64,000 nucleotides of DNA from Caballeronia sp. SL2Y3 (GCF_022879575.1 NZ_CP084261.1:372001-436000), one strand, 5' to 3'; shown: positions 48,072-57,321, counted from the stretch's first letter. The notes: generated by a model not told the origin, from the sequence alone. Numbers and translations are program-made.

Positions 48072-49244
48072 ATGGATTTTTCGCTTTCGCCGGAGTTGAC
48101 CGAATTGCAGGCGCGGGTGCGCGCGTTCATCGCCGATGAAATCGTGCCGATGGAGCGCGATCCGCGCTGCACGCCGCACGGGCCGAACGAAGAGCTACGC
48201 GCCGAACTGATCGCGAAGGGCCGCAAGGCGGGCTTGCTGTCGAGCCACATTTCACCGGAGTTCGGCGGGCTCGGGCTCGGTCATGTCGCGAAGGCGATTC
48301 TGTTCGAGGAAGCGGGCTATTCGCCGCTCGGCCCCGTCGCGCTGAATATCGCGGCACCCGACGAGGGCAACATGCATCTGCTCGAAGCCATCGCGACGTC
48401 CGAGCAGAAGGAACGCTGGCTGCGTCCGCTCGCGGCGGGTGAGATCCGCTCGTGCTTCTGCATGACCGAGCCGTCGCCCGGCGCGGGCGCGGACCCGGCG
48501 ATGCTCCAGACCACCGCCACGCGCGACGGCGACGAGTACGTGATTCACGGCCGCAAGTGGTTCATCACGGGCGCCGAGGGCGCGGCAGTCGCGATCATCA
48601 TGGCGAAGTTCGCGGACGGCCCGGCCACGATGTTTCTCGCGGACATGTCGAGTCCCGGCATCGTCATCGAACGGGCGATGGATTCGCTCGACACATGTTT
48701 TCCCGGCGGCCACGGCGTCGTGCGTTTCGACGGTCTGCGCGTGCCGGCGTCGAACGTGCTGGGCGAACCCGGCGAAGGCTTTCGTTATGCGCAGGTGCGT
48801 TTGTCGCCCGCGCGTCTCACGCACTGCATGCGGTGGCTCGGTGCAGCCCGCCGCGCGCATGACGTCGCGAGCGGCTACGCGCGGCAGCGTCAGGCGTTCG
48901 GCAAGGCGTTAGGCGAGCACGAAGGCGTCGGCTTCATGCTGGCGGACAACGAGATGGACCTGCACGTCACGCGCCTGGCCATCTGGCATTGCGCGTGGGT
49001 GCTCGATCAGGGCGTGCTCGGCAAGCACGAGTCGAGCATCGCGAAGGTCGTGTCGTCGGAGGCGTTGTGGCGCGTCGTCGATCGTTGCGTGCAGGTGCTG
49101 GGCGGGCAGGGCGTCACGCACGAGACGGTCGTCGCGCGCATCTTCGCGGACATGCGCGCGTTCCGAATCTACGACGGCCCCTCGGAAGTGCATCGCTGGA
49201 GTATCGCGCGGCGCATCTTGCGCGGCCCGAAGCGGGCTGCATGA
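48072..49244 (+). CDS. Acyl-CoA dehydrogenase
   Basis: A 390-residue FAD enzyme that introduces an alpha,beta double bond into an acyl-CoA. Blocks include FCMTEPSPGAGADP, HGRKWFITGAEG, YARQRQAFGKALGEHEGV, VLGGQGVTHETVVARIFADM and the C-terminal YDGPSEVHRWSIARRIL. The pattern is like the ACAD10/11-type subgroup. ATG 48072 has GAGG six bases upstream; ATG 48066 would abut that site. No thiolase or hydratase is adjacent. Confidence 0.9.
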   Translation: MDFSLSPELTELQARVRAFIADEIVPMERDPRCTPHGPNEELRAELIAKGRKAGLLSSHISPEFGGLGLGHVAKAILFEEAGYSPLGPVALNIAAPDEGNMHLLEAIATSEQKERWLRPLAAGEIRSCFCMTEPSPGAGADPAMLQTTATRDGDEYVIHGRKWFITGAEGAAVAIIMAKFADGPATMFLADMSSPGIVIERAMDSLDTCFPGGHGVVRFDGLRVPASNVLGEPGEGFRYAQVRLSPARLTHCMRWLGAARRAHDVASGYARQRQAFGKALGEHEGVGFMLADNEMDLHVTRLAIWHCAWVLDQGVLGKHESSIAKVVSSEALWRVVDRCVQVLGGQGVTHETVVARIFADMRAFRIYDGPSEVHRWSIARRILRGPKRAA

Positions 49245-49277
49245 GCCGGCTGCATGAGCGCGGTTACGCGCGCCGCT

Positions 49278-49502
49278 TCAGTGCGTCGTGGGCGGCGCGT
49301 CGGCTCGTCGCTGCGCCGCGATGCGGCCGGCGCGCATGGCATTGTCCGGATAATTGATCCAGTCGTTCGGATCGTAGCCGGCAGCGATCCACGCGTGCAG
49401 TTCGTAACGCACTTGCGCGCGTGTCTTGGGCGCGGAAGGATCGTCGGCGAGCGGCTGCGCGAATGCAGACGCCGCCCAGCACGCAGCGAGCGCGCCGAGC
49501 AT
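49278..49502 (-). CDS. Short DUF4148 secreted protein
   Basis: A 74-residue exported protein. A signal peptide covers about residues 1-15 (cleavage after AFA) and the DUF4148 core KTRAQVRYELHAWIAAGYDP fills most of the rest. It is shorter than the relative at 35993 because the C-terminal tail is absent. It converges on the acyl-CoA dehydrogenase. Confidence 0.82.
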   Translation of the reverse strand: MLGALAACWAASAFAQPLADDPSAPKTRAQVRYELHAWIAAGYDPNDWINYPDNAMRAGRIAAQRRADAPPTTH

Positions 49503-49877
49503 GATTCGGGAAGTAGCGTTCCTGAGTCCCTCTTACGCCGCTGATGACGGCTTACTCATTCTAGGACACAACGCCGAATGTCACCGGCGCGCGCTTGAGC
49601 GTGACAGTCCGATGACTTCTGCAACGATGATCGCTTCCATTCGCCTTTCGTCGACGAGGCGTCGTCTCGCGAGCGCACGATCGGGGAAAGCCCGTGTTGC
49701 AATGCAACATGTGATTGAGTATGCTGTCTTAAGCGGGTGCTCAAGCCCTCGTTAGAGTAACAGTGCCCTGAACGATTTCCGCGTACGGGCAACGCAAAGA
49801 GAAGCGCCCGACATCAAGGGCGTTCGTCTAGGCAAGGCAGCAAGCCTTACGGACGTCAACTTGAAGGAGCCGCATGT
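49503..49877. other. Intergenic region with hairpins and a candidate leader
   Basis: About 375 bases without a credible gene. It holds the promoter side of two divergent genes. GTTGCAATGCAAC near 49690 is a perfect palindrome, and short hairpins occur near 49800-49855 (for example GCGCCC pairing with GGGCGT). No known riboswitch class is recognised. Confidence 0.35.
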
Positions 49878-50117
49878 ATGGATCTGATCGGATCGTCGAA
49901 GCCCACGCTGCATATCTTCCACCAGGAAGGCGGGTGGCATTGGGGCATCACCGTAGAGCGCGCGGCAGGCGGCGGCATGAAGGTGGTCGCCTATAGCGAC
50001 GAAGGCTTCGATTCCGAGGACGAAGCCCGCGAGGACGGCGAACAGGTGCTGCGCTCGGAAGACTGGCGTTCGCGTCAACGATTCAGCCGCAGCGAGCGGC
50101 GCACCGGCTGCCCGTAA
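49878..50117 (+). CDS. Small hypothetical protein
   Basis: A 79-residue protein with a strand-rich first half (PTLHIFHQEGGWHWGITVER) and a charged tail. No family recognised. AAGGAG lies eight bases before ATG 49878, a well-placed ribosome-binding site, which supports it as a real gene. Confidence 0.62.
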   Translation: MDLIGSSKPTLHIFHQEGGWHWGITVERAAGGGMKVVAYSDEGFDSEDEAREDGEQVLRSEDWRSRQRFSRSERRTGCP

Positions 50118-50225
50118 AGTAGCGGCGCGTCGCTGCTTTCCGCGTCTTCTCCTATCCAAACGACAAAGCCCTACCGCCTAGCGCGCTAAGAAACGCTAGC
50201 TGGCGGAAATCAATTGCGTGACGTC

Positions 50226-50435
50226 CTATGCGGACGGCCTTTCGAGCGGCGGCGTGCCCTCGTGAAAGAACTTCCTCAGTTCCTTTCTCAACTCCGGCGA
50301 ATCTTCGTGCTGATGCATGCTCACCGCATGTTGCACGGCGGCTTGCATCAATTCTCCTTCGGAGTCGGCCGCCAGTGCGATCGTGCAGTTGCTGTCGCTC
50401 GAGCACTCGCGGCAATCGATGTACATGCGTGTCAT
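50226..50435 (-). CDS. DUF1059-type small protein
   Basis: A 69-residue protein with the YIDCRECSSDSNCTIALAAD start, two paired cysteines and a helical second half (ELMQAAVQHAVSMHQHED), characteristic of DUF1059. Function unknown. It converges on the small gene at 49878. Confidence 0.75.
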   Translation of the reverse strand: MTRMYIDCRECSSDSNCTIALAADSEGELMQAAVQHAVSMHQHEDSPELRKELRKFFHEGTPPLERPSA

Positions 50436-50536
50436 GGCGTCCTCCCGGCATGAAGGCGCTGCTTTCAGTATAGGCGGTCGTCCACGCTGCGATGGCGATT
50501 TGCGCGCGCCTGCGCAGTCGGGTAACGTCGATGCTC

Positions 50537-50971
50537 ATGAACGCTCCATCGCTTCCCGACGCAACTCTCGCAGCGTACCGCGCCGCCATCTACCGGATAC
50601 ACGGCGAGCCGCCCATCGATATGATGATCGGCGCGAAGAACGCAGCCGTCGCCGCGCTGCTGGCCGGTCACGGCGTTGCGAGCGCGGTATTCGTGACCGC
50701 GTTCAATCCGTTCGGCTGCGAACTGAGCGCCGAAGAGAACGCCGCGCGGCAGCAGACACTCGAAGCGCACATTGCGCAAGCAGGCTGGATGGCGCTTTCC
50801 GGCGAAGGCATGGATCCGAACAACCTATGGCGCGCCGAACCGAGTCTGTTCGTGCTCGGCGCGACTGAACTGGACGCCGACGACTTCATGCTGGCGTTTG
50901 AACAGAACGCCGTCGTGGTCGTGAAGAGCGATGGGCTAGCGCAATTGCGGGTGCATCCGCGATATATGTAA
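50537..50971 (+). CDS. DUF3293 family protein
   Basis: A 144-residue protein resembling DUF3293. Supporting blocks are AYRAAIYRI, FVTAFNPFGCELSAEEN and LGATELDADDFMLAFEQNAVVVV. It is cytoplasmic and of unknown function. ATG 50537 is used; 50531 is two residues longer. The gene-poor region starts right after it. Confidence 0.72.
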   Translation: MNAPSLPDATLAAYRAAIYRIHGEPPIDMMIGAKNAAVAALLAGHGVASAVFVTAFNPFGCELSAEENAARQQTLEAHIAQAGWMALSGEGMDPNNLWRAEPSLFVLGATELDADDFMLAFEQNAVVVVKSDGLAQLRVHPRYM

Positions 50972-52131
50972 CCGAATAGAGCGCTCCCATGCCGTTCGAC
51001 TTGGCGCAGGGAAGGACGTCGCGCATCGTGCGGCGTTCGCCGTTCGGGCGGGACATCAACGGCCTAATGTCCGTGCTCTCGCCAATCTCGCTGGTTGATG
51101 CGGCGCGGGTCGCTCGCCCTTGACGCGATGTCCGCGACGATGCATAAGCGCAGTGTTGCTGCCTAGGGATGGCAGGGCTTCCGGTTGAATACCCAGACGG
51201 GACCAAGAGACGGATTTGCACTGAAACGACGGCTCGTCGCTCGGCTGTGCGTCGCTCAATGCCGACTGGGATGCATTCGCCGGGCGAGGCGTGATCCTCA
51301 ACGGGCCGCGCTGGCGAAGGTCGTGATCGGCGGAGTCGCACACTAACTCGCGGGGGCACATGCCGCTATGTGGACGCGGTAGGCATGCGTTCCATCGGCA
51401 CCACCACGCGGGCCAGGGAAACAACCGACAGCCGCGGCTCGCTTGAGGCATCTGCAACAGCGATTCCGGCATGCGCACGCGGCGGCAGAGTCCGTGGCTG
51501 CGCAGCTATGCGAGAATGAATGCGCGTGCACTGCGACGTGAGGAATCGTACGGACTGCGAATAATATCGTTGTCGCGATGGCGAGCGATGGGACCGGCGT
51601 GCTGGTCACCACAGACAATAATTCTGCGGCACGACGATTCAAAGCGCGCTAACCGGCACGTCGGCCTGATGGTGGGGCTCGTCGGAATCGCGGGCCGAGC
51701 ACGAACCGCGTTTTGGCTCGCTGTGGCGAGCGTGTGAAGCGAGCCGGCACATCTGCGTACTCGCCAACGTCGCGCGAATCAAACGCATATGACGGCATGC
51801 CGCTCATATCCATTGCGTTGGCCGCCTGTACCTTCGTTTATGTCGGTCGCGCGCGGATTGTCGAAGGCGGGCATCGCGACCGCATTCGGCTTCGCGAGCG
51901 CGCAGTTGCACCAACGCAGCATCATCCGTTGCTTTCACGCAACTAAGCACGGGTTGCAGCTACAAATCCTACGTCTAAGCCTGCGAAAGATCTCACGTGA
52001 TCGAACGGCAGCAGCGTGAACGAATTCGGATTACTCCCATATTCCCCAATGCTGATCGCGGAAACACTCACGGCCTGTTTGCGGGTTGCCCTTAGCGCCT
52101 CCCGCACCGTGAAAAAGCGAAGCATCGAATA
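50972..52131. other. Gene-poor, apparently decayed region upstream of the TPS fusion gene
   Basis: About 1.16 kb with only short frames on both strands and none with a recognisable domain. Short protein-like stretches appear and stop, for example plus-strand codons at about 51560-51653 (NNIVVAMASDGTGVLVTTDN) and a minus-strand 60-codon frame ending at 51943 (GEYGSNPNSFTLLPFDHV). This suggests remnants of broken genes, but I cannot name their parents. The final part must contain the promoter of the gene at 52132. Confidence 0.45.
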
Positions 52132-54192
52132 ATGAATAACGGGATTTACAAGCTGGTCTTCAGCCGCGTGCGGCACATGATGGTAGCGGTTGCTGATTTC
52201 GCCACGGGGCAGGGCGCGCAAGGCGGTAGCGCGACGCAACGCGGGTCGGTCGCATCGTCTCTGAGCATCGGTTCGAGCCTTCCCATGCGTGCCGTGGCAT
52301 TCGCCGCGATGCTGCTGCTGGGTACGGCTATGTCTGTATCGCAGGCGCAGATCGTCGCAGCGCCCGGGTCGGCTGCGCAGGTGATCCAGACGCAGAATGG
52401 GCTGCAACAAGTCAACATCGCCAAGCCGTCTGCTGCCGGCGTTTCCCTTAACAATTATTCACAATTCGATATCCCGTCGAAGGGCGCGATTCTGAACAAC
52501 TCGCCAACCCTCGTGCAGACGCAGCAGGCGGGTTATATCAATGGCAACCCCAATCTCTCGTCGGGGCAGTCGGCGGGGATCATCGTCAACCAGGTGCTGA
52601 GCAATTCGCCGTCGCAACTGAACGGCTATCTGGAAGTGGCCGGGCAGCGCGCGGAAGTCGTGGTTGCCAATCCGAATGGCCTGGTGGTGAACGGCGGCGG
52701 TTTCATTAACACATCGCGCGCGATTCTGACGACCGGTACGCCGAACTTCGGCGCGAATGGCAGTCTCGCGGGCTTCAACGTCACCGGCGGCAATATCACC
52801 GTGCAGGGCGCTGGGCTGAATGCGACGAACGTCGATCAGGTCGACTTGCTGTCCCGTGCGATTCAGGTGAACGCCGCGATTTATGCCAACAACGTGAACG
52901 TGGTCGCCGGGTCCAATCAGGTCGATCACAGCACGCTGGCGGCGACGCCCATCGCGGGCAATGGACCCGCGCCATCCGTTGCAATCGACGTCAGCGCGCT
53001 GGGCGGCATGTATGCCAACCGCATCTATCTGGTATCGAACGAGTATGGCGTCGGCGTTTCGAACAAGGGCGTGCTGGCCGCGCAAGCGGGCGATCTGACG
53101 CTGCAATCCAACGGTCAGCTCGTGCTCGCAGGAACGACGAACGCGAGCGGCTCCATCAATGCGAGCGCCGCGCAGGGCATTCAGAACAGCGGGACGACCT
53201 ACGCGCAACAGAACGTCGTCGCATCGACTGCCGGCACGCTGACCAACAGCGGCGTCGTGGCAGCGCTCAATAACACGACCATCAACGCCGGCAGCGTCGC
53301 CTCGACGGGCACGCTCGGCGCGGGGGTGAACAGCAACGGTGCGGTCGGCAACACGAACACGTACTATCAGCAGATCGCGGGCGTGAACCAGACCTTCGTG
53401 TCGAGCGGCAACGCGCAGACGGCGGGGTTCAAGTTCGCGCGCGTGCTGCATCGCGGCCAGAACGATGTTTTCGGCGGCTACGCTCAGTTGTCCAAGCGCT
53501 TCGGCGCAAGTTTCATCGACGACACGGAGATCGTGCTACAGCACCGCAACAACACGTTCTTCGAAACGGGGCTGACCGACCGCCATTACTTCGGCGGAGC
53601 GCAGTTCGACGGCTCACTCGCGTATCGGCAAGGCATTAACGAGTTCGGCGCAACAGGGGATCCCTCGCAGCCGGCAGATGCCAACATCGCGCCGACGCCC
53701 GCAACGAAGCCGTCGGGTCCGACCTACCTTTTCCACATGGCCATGATCGATGCGAACCTGTCAGTGCCGTTCGCAATCGCATCTCAACCGCTCCGATACG
53801 TGACGACGTTCCACGGTCAATACACGAACGACACGTTGTTCTACATCGACGACCTGACCATCGGCAGCCGCTACACCGTTCGCGGCTTCGACGGCGAGCA
53901 AATGCTGGCGGGCGAAAAGGGCTTCTATTGGCGCAACGAGCTACAAGCGCCGATCGGCAAGACCGGGCAGACGCTATACGCGGGGATCGACTACGGCCAC
54001 GTCTTCGGACCGAATACGGCCTTTCTCGCAGGAACGCAACTCGTCGGCGCGGTAATCGGTATTCGCGGCGGCGTGCCGTCGAAGTACGCCGGTTTCAGCT
54101 ACGACTTGTTCGCCGGCACGCCGCTCTACAAGCCGGCCACGTTGGATACGTCACGCGTGACGCTTGGCTCTCAGATGACCGCGCAATTCTGA
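52132..54192 (+). CDS. In-frame fusion of a TpsA secretion domain to a TpsB (ShlB/FhaC) barrel C-terminus
   Basis: A 686-residue ORF. Residues 1-22 resemble the extended signal peptide of two-partner exoproteins (MNNGIYKLVF...), with a hydrophobic core at 52-66 and likely cleavage after QAQ near 73. Residues about 74-310 are a filamentous-haemagglutinin TPS domain with NPNL (139-142) and NPNGL (180-184), then short FHA-type repeats to about 408. From about 411 (YYQQIAGVNQTF) it becomes the barrel of a ShlB/FhaC transporter, with FIDDTEI, the conserved VRGF of loop 6 (583-586), LYAGIDYG and a terminal Phe. POTRA domains and the first strands are absent, as is the rest of the exoprotein. Probably a deletion product; function uncertain. 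Confidence 0.85.
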   Translation: MNNGIYKLVFSRVRHMMVAVADFATGQGAQGGSATQRGSVASSLSIGSSLPMRAVAFAAMLLLGTAMSVSQAQIVAAPGSAAQVIQTQNGLQQVNIAKPSAAGVSLNNYSQFDIPSKGAILNNSPTLVQTQQAGYINGNPNLSSGQSAGIIVNQVLSNSPSQLNGYLEVAGQRAEVVVANPNGLVVNGGGFINTSRAILTTGTPNFGANGSLAGFNVTGGNITVQGAGLNATNVDQVDLLSRAIQVNAAIYANNVNVVAGSNQVDHSTLAATPIAGNGPAPSVAIDVSALGGMYANRIYLVSNEYGVGVSNKGVLAAQAGDLTLQSNGQLVLAGTTNASGSINASAAQGIQNSGTTYAQQNVVASTAGTLTNSGVVAALNNTTINAGSVASTGTLGAGVNSNGAVGNTNTYYQQIAGVNQTFVSSGNAQTAGFKFARVLHRGQNDVFGGYAQLSKRFGASFIDDTEIVLQHRNNTFFETGLTDRHYFGGAQFDGSLAYRQGINEFGATGDPSQPADANIAPTPATKPSGPTYLFHMAMIDANLSVPFAIASQPLRYVTTFHGQYTNDTLFYIDDLTIGSRYTVRGFDGEQMLAGEKGFYWRNELQAPIGKTGQTLYAGIDYGHVFGPNTAFLAGTQLVGAVIGIRGGVPSKYAGFSYDLFAGTPLYKPATLDTSRVTLGSQMTAQF

Positions 54193-54563
54193 GGCTACAA
54201 AGATGCGTCATCCCTGCCGCCGACGTTGAACGGTCAATGGCGGCGCCCGCAAAGGGCGCCACCGACGGGCCGCTGTCCGACCCGACCCATAATCGGCCGC
54301 TGCCTTTGTCGTGCCCATGGGCAAATCAAGCGACGAAACCATAAGCGCCAAGCCCGCACCGCATGAGACGCCTGTTCGGGATTGGAAGGTGCGTCGAGTG
54401 CCACCGTTCCAATGGCTCTTGCGTCGTAGCCCGCAAGCGGCGCCGCACCTTGCAGGGCGGCGCGCGCTCGGCCAGCGGCGCCCGAGCACTGCCACCGCAT
54501 CGAGCGATTCCTGAGCGCCACCGCCACCGAACGCTTCCAAGCCGCCGTCCAAATCGAATTTAC
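54193..54563. other. Gene-poor stretch after the TPS fusion
   Basis: About 370 bases without a credible gene. A GC-rich stem-loop (GGCGCCC, GCAAA loop, GGGCGCC at 54242-54260) starts 50 bases after the fusion stop and may end its transcript. The rest shows only Arg/Ala/Pro-rich shadow frames. Confidence 0.45.
54242..54260 (+). terminator. Stem-loop after the TPS fusion gene
   Basis: Perfect 7-bp GC stem with a five-base loop; no T-run follows, so it is a weak terminator candidate. Confidence 0.4.
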
Positions 54564-54779
54564 ATGAATGACTGCACTCGTGAATGCCTCGCTACCGAAG
54601 CTTCACCCGCGCGCGGCGGAACGACTAAGAAGCGCAAGCCGCAAGAATATCGAGGGAATTTGAGCGAACAGAAAGCCGCACCCGAGCGCTTGATAGCATT
54701 CACGAAAGCTCGTTTTGAAGGCGATGTACGGTATGAAGAATACCGACTTCTCATTGACCGACAGAAACGAGACCGGTAA
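54564..54779 (+). CDS. Small hypothetical protein, possibly a remnant
   Basis: A 71-residue charged frame (ends ARFEGDVRYEEYRLLIDRQKRDR). The second half looks protein-like and helical, the first half does not. No ribosome-binding site is obvious and no family is recognised. It may be the end of a broken gene. Confidence 0.3.
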   Translation: MNDCTRECLATEASPARGGTTKKRKPQEYRGNLSEQKAAPERLIAFTKARFEGDVRYEEYRLLIDRQKRDR

Positions 54780-54851
54780 CCCAACAGAGGTCGGCCTTCG
54801 CCATCACCTCCGCGACAGCGCCGGCGCGTATTTACATACCCGTTAAGGCAA

Positions 54852-55532
54852 ATGACAACACCATGCACAGCGTTGCCGACCGAAGCCCCCGCCGACGTTC
54901 GCGTGTGGCTCGTCGACATCGATCTGAGCGTGCCGTTGCCGGAAGCCGCCGAAGGTATATTGCATGCCGACGAGTTGCAACGCGCACACCGCTTCATGCG
55001 ACATGAAGATGCCGCCCGCTTCGCCACGATGCGCGCCGTTTTGCGCCGGCTGCTCGCCGTCGAGCTAGGTGGCTCTCCCGCGAAACTTGCGCTTGTGTCA
55101 GACCCAAACGGCCGTCCAATGCTCGCCATCCCCGACGCGCCGGATTTCAACGTCGCGCATTCGGGCGCGCATGGATTGATCGCGATGTCATTCGAGCGGC
55201 GCGTGGGTGTCGATATCGAAAAGGCGCGGCATTCCTTCGACTGGCGCGAACTGCAATCGACCGTTTTGCATGCTGCGGACCAGCGCGTCGTCCAAGCCCT
55301 GCCGCAAGCCGATCAGCGCGACGCTTTTCTCGCCTGCTGGACGGCTAAAGAGGCGGTGCTGAAGGCCCATGGCGTGGGCATCGGCAGCCAGGCGCTGGCG
55401 ATGCACCGCTTTTCGGTCTTGCCGCGCGATGGCGCGCGCTATGCGCTGTCCGATGAAGCAGCCGCGTATCGCGCAGTGTCGCTCGCCGCGCCTCGCGGCT
55501 ATGTGGCCGCGCTGGCGTGGTCGGCCGAGTGA
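54852..55532 (+). CDS. Sfp-type 4'-phosphopantetheinyl transferase
   Basis: A 226-residue PPTase that attaches the phosphopantetheine arm of CoA to carrier-protein domains. The three family signatures are present: FNVAHSGAHG, VGVDIEKARH with the metal-binding Asp and Glu, and WTAKEAVLKAHGVGIG. Length matches the Sfp/EntD type, which serves secondary metabolism or fatty acid synthases. No carrier-protein or NRPS/PKS gene is in the window. Confidence 0.92.
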   Translation: MTTPCTALPTEAPADVRVWLVDIDLSVPLPEAAEGILHADELQRAHRFMRHEDAARFATMRAVLRRLLAVELGGSPAKLALVSDPNGRPMLAIPDAPDFNVAHSGAHGLIAMSFERRVGVDIEKARHSFDWRELQSTVLHAADQRVVQALPQADQRDAFLACWTAKEAVLKAHGVGIGSQALAMHRFSVLPRDGARYALSDEAAAYRAVSLAAPRGYVAALAWSAE

Positions 55533-55535
55533 ATG

Positions 55536-56042
55536 TCAGACCGTGTGATTGCGCATTAGATCGCGATGCGTGAGATACAGACGCAAATCGAACTCGATCT
55601 GATGGTAGCCCGGCTGCATCAACTCGCACAGGCGATAGAACGCCTTGTTGTGGTCGCTCTCCTTCAGATGCGCGAGTTCGTGCACGACGATCATCCGCAA
55701 AAATTCGGGGGCCGTGTCCCTGAACAACGACGCGATGCGGATCTCCTTCTTCGCCTTGAGCTTGCCGCCTTGCACGCGCGAGATGGCGGTATGCAGGCCG
55801 AGCGCATGGCGCAGCACGTCGAGCTTGCTGTCATAGCAGACCTTGTCGATGGCCGGCGCGACACGCAGGAATTCGTTCTTCAGATCGGCGCAGTACTGAT
55901 ACAGCGCGCGGTCCGACTGGATGGCATGCTTCGAAGGATAGCGTGCGTCGAGATACGGCCCGAGCTGCTGTTGGGCGATGAGTCGGCGCACCTTTTCCTG
56001 AAGCGTGCTCGGGTAGGCGCTCAGGTATTTCAGGTGTTGCAT
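55536..56042 (-). CDS. YgjP-like zinc metallopeptidase
   Basis: A 168-residue protein of the YgjP/DUF45 type. The zinc motif HELAHLKESDH lies near residues 121-131, with further His in GYHQIEF. Its core is helical. Family members are predicted metal-dependent proteases of unknown substrate. It converges on the PPTase gene with three bases between stops. Confidence 0.85.
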   Translation of the reverse strand: MQHLKYLSAYPSTLQEKVRRLIAQQQLGPYLDARYPSKHAIQSDRALYQYCADLKNEFLRVAPAIDKVCYDSKLDVLRHALGLHTAISRVQGGKLKAKKEIRIASLFRDTAPEFLRMIVVHELAHLKESDHNKAFYRLCELMQPGYHQIEFDLRLYLTHRDLMRNHTV

Positions 56043-56271
56043 GACGGCTGACGAGATAGAGGGCCTTGGCGGGATACGTCGACGCGCGCGGGTAGTCGCG
56101 CAACGGTGCCATCAATCATTTTAGTCATAGACGCGCGAGCTCGCCGCCGCGGCGCGCCAATGGTGCCCCAGCGCACGCAATTGCGTAAGTTTGTGTATCG
56201 CCTCGCACACTGAAGCATGCGCCGTGCGAATATGCGCGCTTTCTTAAGCAAGCGGTTCAAGGCAGGTTCAC

Positions 56272-56778
56272 ATGGCATCGAGCAAGGCCCATCATGCGAC
56301 GGGATGGGCAGCGGGCATCATCGCGGCGGCGCTGGTCACGAAGGCGGCAGGCGTCGACTATCTCGCCTGCGCGCTGGCCGTGTTGGGCGGCGTGATCGGG
56401 GCGACCGCGCCGGACTGGCTCGAAGTCGCGTGGTGGACCCGCAAGCGCAAGCTGTGGATCACGCATCGCACGCTCACGCATTGGGGCGTGGGCTGGGCCG
56501 CGCTTCTGGCGTTGTCATGGCATCTGCTCGGGAAACACCCCGCCGTGCCGTTCGCATTCGGCTTCGCGTGCGGCGGCATCATGCATTTGCTCGCGGACTG
56601 GCCGAACCCTCTGGGCGTCCCCTGGATCGGTGGACGCCATTCGTTGAGACTGTGGACGAGCGGGCATTGCGACCTGATCGTCGTCGGCGCGGCGTGGATT
56701 GCGGCACTTTATGTCGCCGACGGTGTCTGGTTTCATCATGCGTATGGCCGCATGCTGCTCGACGTGTTGCGCGTCTGA
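56272..56778 (+). CDS. YdjM-like membrane-bound metal-dependent hydrolase
   Basis: A 168-residue inner-membrane protein of the YdjM/DUF457 family. The N-terminal KAHHATGWAAG, APDWLE, THRTLTHW and GIMHLLADWPNPLG motifs supply the conserved His and Asp residues. Four hydrophobic segments are visible. E. coli ydjM is LexA-regulated, but I see no clear SOS box here. Confidence 0.87.
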   Translation: MASSKAHHATGWAAGIIAAALVTKAAGVDYLACALAVLGGVIGATAPDWLEVAWWTRKRKLWITHRTLTHWGVGWAALLALSWHLLGKHPAVPFAFGFACGGIMHLLADWPNPLGVPWIGGRHSLRLWTSGHCDLIVVGAAWIAALYVADGVWFHHAYGRMLLDVLRV

Positions 56779-56826
56779 TCGCCATAGAATCCTGCCAGTT
56801 CTCACTACGCTACCGGACCTCGACCC

Positions 56827-57321
56827 ATGCATATGAATCAAGCGCGAAACCGCTTCTTCCTCGTCCTCTTCGTGTTGGCCACGCTCATGCTCGGCGGATG
56901 CGCGGGCTTCATGAACCGCGATGCGTTGCGCGTCAGCGTTGCAGGCATCGAGCCGCTCGAAGGGCAGGGGCTTGAAATGCGCTTCGCCGTCAAGCTGCGC
57001 GTGCAGAATCCGAACGATACGCCGATCGACTTCGACGGCGTGGCGCTCGATCTCGATGTGAACGGCCGGGCTTTCGCGAGCGGCGTGAGTCCGCAGCGTG
57101 GATCCGTGCCGCGTTTCGGTGAACTGGTGGTGTCCGTGCCGGTGACGGTGTCGGCATGGTCGGTCGCGCGGCAAGCGTTGGGCTTTGCGAGCGGCGACGA
57201 GGTGACCAAGGTGTCGTACGTGGCGCGCGGCCGTCTCGCAGGCGGGCCGTTTGGCGGCGCGCGCTTCTCCGACCAGGGCACGATCGACTTCCCGACCGGA
57301 AGCGGCGCTTTCGGCTATTGA
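56827..57321 (+). CDS. LEA type 2 family lipoprotein
   Basis: A 164-residue lipoprotein. The signal peptide ends in the lipobox LGGC (Cys at about 25). The mature part is a WHy/LEA2 beta-sandwich (LEMRFAVKLRVQNPNDTPID is the hallmark). It is probably anchored to the outer membrane. The bidirectional terminator at 57337-57362 follows. Confidence 0.87.
   Translation: MHMNQARNRFFLVLFVLATLMLGGCAGFMNRDALRVSVAGIEPLEGQGLEMRFAVKLRVQNPNDTPIDFDGVALDLDVNGRAFASGVSPQRGSVPRFGELVVSVPVTVSAWSVARQALGFASGDEVTKVSYVARGRLAGGPFGGARFSDQGTIDFPTGSGAFGY

Noticed and set aside
51943..52122. Minus-strand 60-codon frame just before the TPS fusion (GEYGSNPNSFTLLPFDHV)
   Set aside because: Protein-like composition, but short, without ribosome-binding site or recognised family; kept only as a possible remnant in the region note.
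56200..56271. LexA/SOS box before the YdjM-like gene
   Set aside because: No CTG-N10-CAG palindrome of acceptable quality is present upstream of the start.
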